Source: Candidatus Zixiibacteriota bacterium
GTDB lineage: Bacteria > Zixibacteria > MSB-5A5 > GN15 > FEB-12
Assembly (NCBI GenBank): GCA_016213305.1
Contig: JACRAV010000072.1
Location: 1 to 6,213 of the forward strand
Direction of reading: 5' to 3'
Length of the DNA: 6,213 nt
Shown: one piece after another, positions 4,297 through 6,213 of the stretch
How the letters are laid out: every line of letters begins with the position of its first letter
How positions within the stretch are numbered: the first letter of the stretch is position 1
The notes under the pieces: model-generated
What the model was told of the DNA's origin: nothing
Seen by the model: only the letters and a program-made list of their open reading frames with translations
Databases searched by the model: none
Program-made: the position numbers and the translations under genes

Positions 4297-4896
4297 CTAA
4301 GAATTGATTGCGGTCGCCAGATAAAGGCCGGGGTGATCGTCGATCGTCAGTTTGGCGAAACGGGCATCGCTGAACATGAGTTGCATGTCGTCGGCCGACG
4401 GCAGAACATCCTCGGCCTCCACGCCCCCCCGCCGCTTGTGGTGCATCGCCAGTTCCTTCGACGACACCAGATGAATGATATAGAACGGCGCGCCCGGCTT
4501 GAGCACCCGGTGTATTTCGGCCAGCGCTTTTCGCTTATCGACAAAGTGCGGAAAGGCCCGAAACGCCACCACCAGGTCAAACCGGTGATCCCGAAATGGA
4601 AGAACCGCAACATCGGCATCGACCACGTTCACATTATCGAACGGAAAATTCCGGTGCGCCTGTCGGGCCATCTGAACCGAAAAATCCACGCCGGTAACCG
4701 AGCCCTTGTTGCCGACCTTGCGTCGGAACATGTCGAACAGGATTCCCGTGCCGCACCCGAGGTCCAGCACGTTCTCTCCGGACTTAACCTTCATGGAATC
4801 GACCAGCCGCGACAGCCGTTCCAGGTCCTCGGCCGTGTAGTCCAGGTCCCATTCGGCGGCCAGTTGATCGTAGAATTGTTGGTGCGGGTCGCGCAT
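4297..4896 (-). CDS. Class I SAM-dependent methyltransferase, UbiE-like
   Basis: The 199-residue protein opens with FYDQLAAEWD (8-17), the common N-terminal helix of this group. Motif I is VLDLGCGTG (43-51). The acidic residue that binds the SAM ribose is D71 (VTGVDFS). DADVAVLPF (93-101) is the adenine-side segment, FDLVVAF (106-112) is motif IV, and EIHRVLKPG (127-135) is the post-motif strand. The fold is Rossmann-like and cytosolic. The substrate pocket segment around FPHFVDK (115-121) and HHKRRGG (152-158) is not that of quinone enzymes, so quinone biosynthesis is not assumed. ATG 4896 is the only standard start after an in-frame TGA upstream. The transporter gene follows after six bases in the same reading frame, implying translational coupling and a shared small-molecule role. 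Confidence 0.9.
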   Translation of the reverse strand: MRDPHQQFYDQLAAEWDLDYTAEDLERLSRLVDSMKVKSGENVLDLGCGTGILFDMFRRKVGNKGSVTGVDFSVQMARQAHRNFPFDNVNVVDADVAVLPFRDHRFDLVVAFRAFPHFVDKRKALAEIHRVLKPGAPFYIIHLVSSKELAMHHKRRGGVEAEDVLPSADDMQLMFSDARFAKLTIDDHPGLYLATAINS

Positions 4897-4905
4897 AACG
4901 GATGC

Positions 4906-4933
4906 AATTAACGCTGTTCGGGCGGACTGTCAA
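4906..4933 (-). promoter_or_regulatory. Promoter of the methyltransferase operon
   Basis: On the minus strand there is a perfect TTGACA (+ strand TGTCAA, 4928-4933), then 16 bases, then TTAATT (+ strand AATTAA, 4906-4911) as a weak -10 box. Only nine bases separate the -10 box from ATG 4896 and there is no Shine-Dalgarno, so the transcript would be leaderless or nearly so. Confidence 0.5.
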
Positions 4934-4934
4934 G

Positions 4935-5012
4935 CGGTTTCACTCATTATCGTGCAATCAGTTACAGGATTGCTGGAGAGGTGTGGTTTTTGGCCTTCGG
5001 GATCGGTTTCAC
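4935..5012. repeat. Two direct copies of CGGTTTCAC
   Basis: CGGTTTCAC occurs at 4935-4943 and 5004-5012 in the divergent region, in direct orientation with 69 bases between their starts. The flanks are partly alike (TCATT after the first copy, ATTCA after the second). The copy nearer the methyltransferase lies just upstream of its -35 box. They could be activator sites or chance. Confidence 0.25.
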
Positions 5013-5061
5013 ATTCAATGATGGATTGAGATTTCCCTCCGCCGATCGCCCCGCCGGTGTG

Positions 5062-5067
5062 TATATT
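5062..5067 (+). promoter_or_regulatory. Candidate -10 box of uvrA
   Basis: TATATT lies 26 bases before ATG 5094. No convincing -35 box is found at 16-18 bases; TTGAGA (5026-5031) is too far upstream. I found no CTGT-N8-ACAG or GAAC-N4-GTTC LexA box in the divergent region, so there is no sign of standard SOS control. A weak GGGA (5084-5087) is the only Shine-Dalgarno candidate and lies in a small CCCA/TGGG hairpin. Confidence 0.35.
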
Positions 5068-5093
5068 ACCGGTTACCCATTTTGGGACTATGT

Positions 5094-6213
5094 ATGGCAG
5101 GCAACGCAAACAAATACCAGCAGTACCGCGACTTTTTGTACATCAAAGGGGCGCGGGAACATAATCTTAAGAACATCGACGTCAAAATCCCCCGCAACAC
5201 GCTGACCGTTATCACCGGCCTGTCCGGTTCCGGCAAAAGCTCGCTGGCCTTTGACACGATTTACGCCGAGGGCCAGCGGCGGTATGTCGAATCGCTGTCG
5301 GCCTATGCCCGCCAGTTTCTGGGGTTGATGGAAAAGCCGGATGTCGATTTCATCGAAGGGCTTTCGCCGGCGATTTCCATCGAGCAAAAAGGGGTGCTCA
5401 AAAACCCCCGCTCGACCGTCGGCACGATCACCGAAATCTATGACTACCTGCGTCTCTTGTTTGCGCGGATCGGCGTCCCCCATTGTGTCAAGTGCCGCCA
5501 GCCGATCACCCAGCAATCCGCCGAACAGATTGTCGATTCCGTGCTGACCTACGAAGAAGGCACCCGCCTCATTGTGCTGGCGCCTCTGGTGCGCGGAAAA
5601 AAGGGAGAACATCAGGAGATTATCGACGAGGCCCGCCGCGAGGGGTATATCCGCCTGCGGATCGACGGGGAGATTGTCGAAACCGATGCCGCCCCGAAAC
5701 TGGCCAAAAACATCAAGCACACGATCGAGGCGGTGGTGGACCGTCTGGTGGTGCAGGAAAAATCGAAAGCCCGCCTGGCCGATTCGGTCGAAACCGCGCT
5801 CCGCATGGCCGGTGGGACGGTCATTATCAATATCAAGAATCAGGACCTTCTCTTTTCCGAACAGTTCGCCTGCCTCAATTGCAATATCAGCTACGAGGAA
5901 CCCTCGCCGCGTCTGTTCTCGTTCAATTCTCCTTTTGGCGCCTGCAAGACCTGCGACGGTCTCGGCCAGCGCATGGAGATCGCGCCCGAACTGGTGATCC
6001 CTGATCCGTCGCGTTCGATCACCGACGGCGCCATTCACCCTTGGGGAGGGGCTGAGATGTCCAACTGGTACCGGTACCGTCTTCGCGGGCTGGCCAATCA
6101 TTACGGTTTCAAATTTTCGACGCCGTTCAACAAACTGCCGGAAAAAGTTCAGGAGGCGATCCTGCACGGAAGCGGCCGCGAGGAAATAAAGTTCGAGTAC
6201 GAACATTCCTCCG
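5094..6213 (+). CDS. uvrA: Excinuclease ABC subunit A, 5' part
   Basis: UvrA is the damage-recognition ATPase of nucleotide-excision repair and loads UvrB on damaged DNA. The first 373 codons are present, about 40% of the usual length of roughly 940; the frame is open at the right edge. IKGAREHNLKNIDV (17-30) is the family opening. The first Walker A is GLSGSGKSS (42-50), followed by the conserved FDTIYAEGQRRYVESLSAYA (53-72). A CxxC pair, C131/C134, sits in the segment following IYDYLRLLFARIG. The first zinc module uses C260, C263, C284 and C287. The UvrB-binding region lies about 135-255. ATG 5094 was chosen because the family homology begins soon after it; ATG 5090 is out of frame and TTG 5082 is a possible in-frame alternative. 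It is divergent from the methyltransferase operon. Confidence 0.97.
   Translation, partial: MAGNANKYQQYRDFLYIKGAREHNLKNIDVKIPRNTLTVITGLSGSGKSSLAFDTIYAEGQRRYVESLSAYARQFLGLMEKPDVDFIEGLSPAISIEQKGVLKNPRSTVGTITEIYDYLRLLFARIGVPHCVKCRQPITQQSAEQIVDSVLTYEEGTRLIVLAPLVRGKKGEHQEIIDEARREGYIRLRIDGEIVETDAAPKLAKNIKHTIEAVVDRLVVQEKSKARLADSVETALRMAGGTVIINIKNQDLLFSEQFACLNCNISYEEPSPRLFSFNSPFGACKTCDGLGQRMEIAPELVIPDPSRSITDGAIHPWGGAEMSNWYRYRLRGLANHYGFKFSTPFNKLPEKVQEAILHGSGREEIKFEYEHSS

Noticed and set aside
4252..4911. 219-codon plus-strand frame
   Set aside because: It is antisense to the methyltransferase, which has clear SAM-binding motifs. The translation is His/Arg/Val-rich, as expected of a shadow frame.
4914..4929. 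CTGT-N8-ACTG as a possible LexA box near uvrA
   Set aside because: The right half is ACTG and not ACAG, and the site lies next to the methyltransferase promoter, far from the uvrA start.
4981..5205. 74-codon frame from GTG 4981 preceded by GGAGAGG
   Set aside because: The ribosome binding site looks fair but directly abuts the GTG. The frame runs 112 bases into uvrA and across its promoter region.
5088..6206. Long open frame of 372 codons on the minus strand
   Set aside because: It lies wholly antisense to uvrA, whose plus-strand protein has all expected motifs. The open antisense frame comes from G/C-rich third positions, and its translation shows no recognised domain.

Overview
The window is ordinary bacterial chromosome. 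It holds eight genes that can be supported: six complete or near-certain genes on the plus strand, two on the minus strand, and a truncated uvrA running off the right edge. Wait-free reading of the layout is: a 94-residue conserved-looking orphan (207-491), hflX (545-1657), a single-domain response regulator (1702-2058), a Crp/Fnr-family regulator of DNR-like type (2129-2824), a CDGSH-type iron-sulfur protein (2883-3077) and a small lipoprotein (3243-3659), all on +; then a strong rho-independent terminator (3685-3716); then, on -, an operon of a class I methyltransferase (4896-4297) and an ECF-transporter S component (4290-3727); then a divergent intergenic region and the first 373 codons of uvrA (5094-6213, +). 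Counting uvrA there are nine protein-coding genes in total.

The organism is a Gram-negative-type bacterium: there is a lipoprotein signal with a VLGC lipobox, good Shine-Dalgarno sequences before several genes, and coding regions with visibly G/C-biased third positions. Uninterrupted antisense frames over uvrA and the methyltransferase are a by-product of that bias. The protein sequences do not look proteobacterial or like classical Firmicutes. An uncultured lineage of the FCB type (for example Zixibacteria-like) would fit, but this is an impression and not a demonstrated assignment.

Functionally the plus-strand block looks like a loose stress and regulation neighbourhood: HflX splits stalled ribosomes, the Crp/Fnr protein resembles nitric-oxide-type regulators and lacks the FNR cysteine cluster, and the CDGSH protein carries a 2Fe-2S cluster. 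Each gene appears to have its own start signals, with promoter-like sequences before hflX, the response regulator and the Crp/Fnr gene, so this is not clearly one operon. The methyltransferase and S component are tightly linked, in the same reading frame and separated only by the TAG stop and six bases, and probably act on, or with, the same imported small molecule, whose identity is not visible. uvrA is housekeeping nucleotide-excision repair.

No tRNA, rRNA, CRISPR array, insertion sequence or phage feature was seen. Nothing here amounts to a clearly new multi-gene system. The points most worth following are the methyltransferase/S-component pair, the Shine-Dalgarno-occluding dyad before the Crp/Fnr gene, the two leaderless-looking starts, and the two uncharacterised small proteins (94-residue orphan and lipoprotein).
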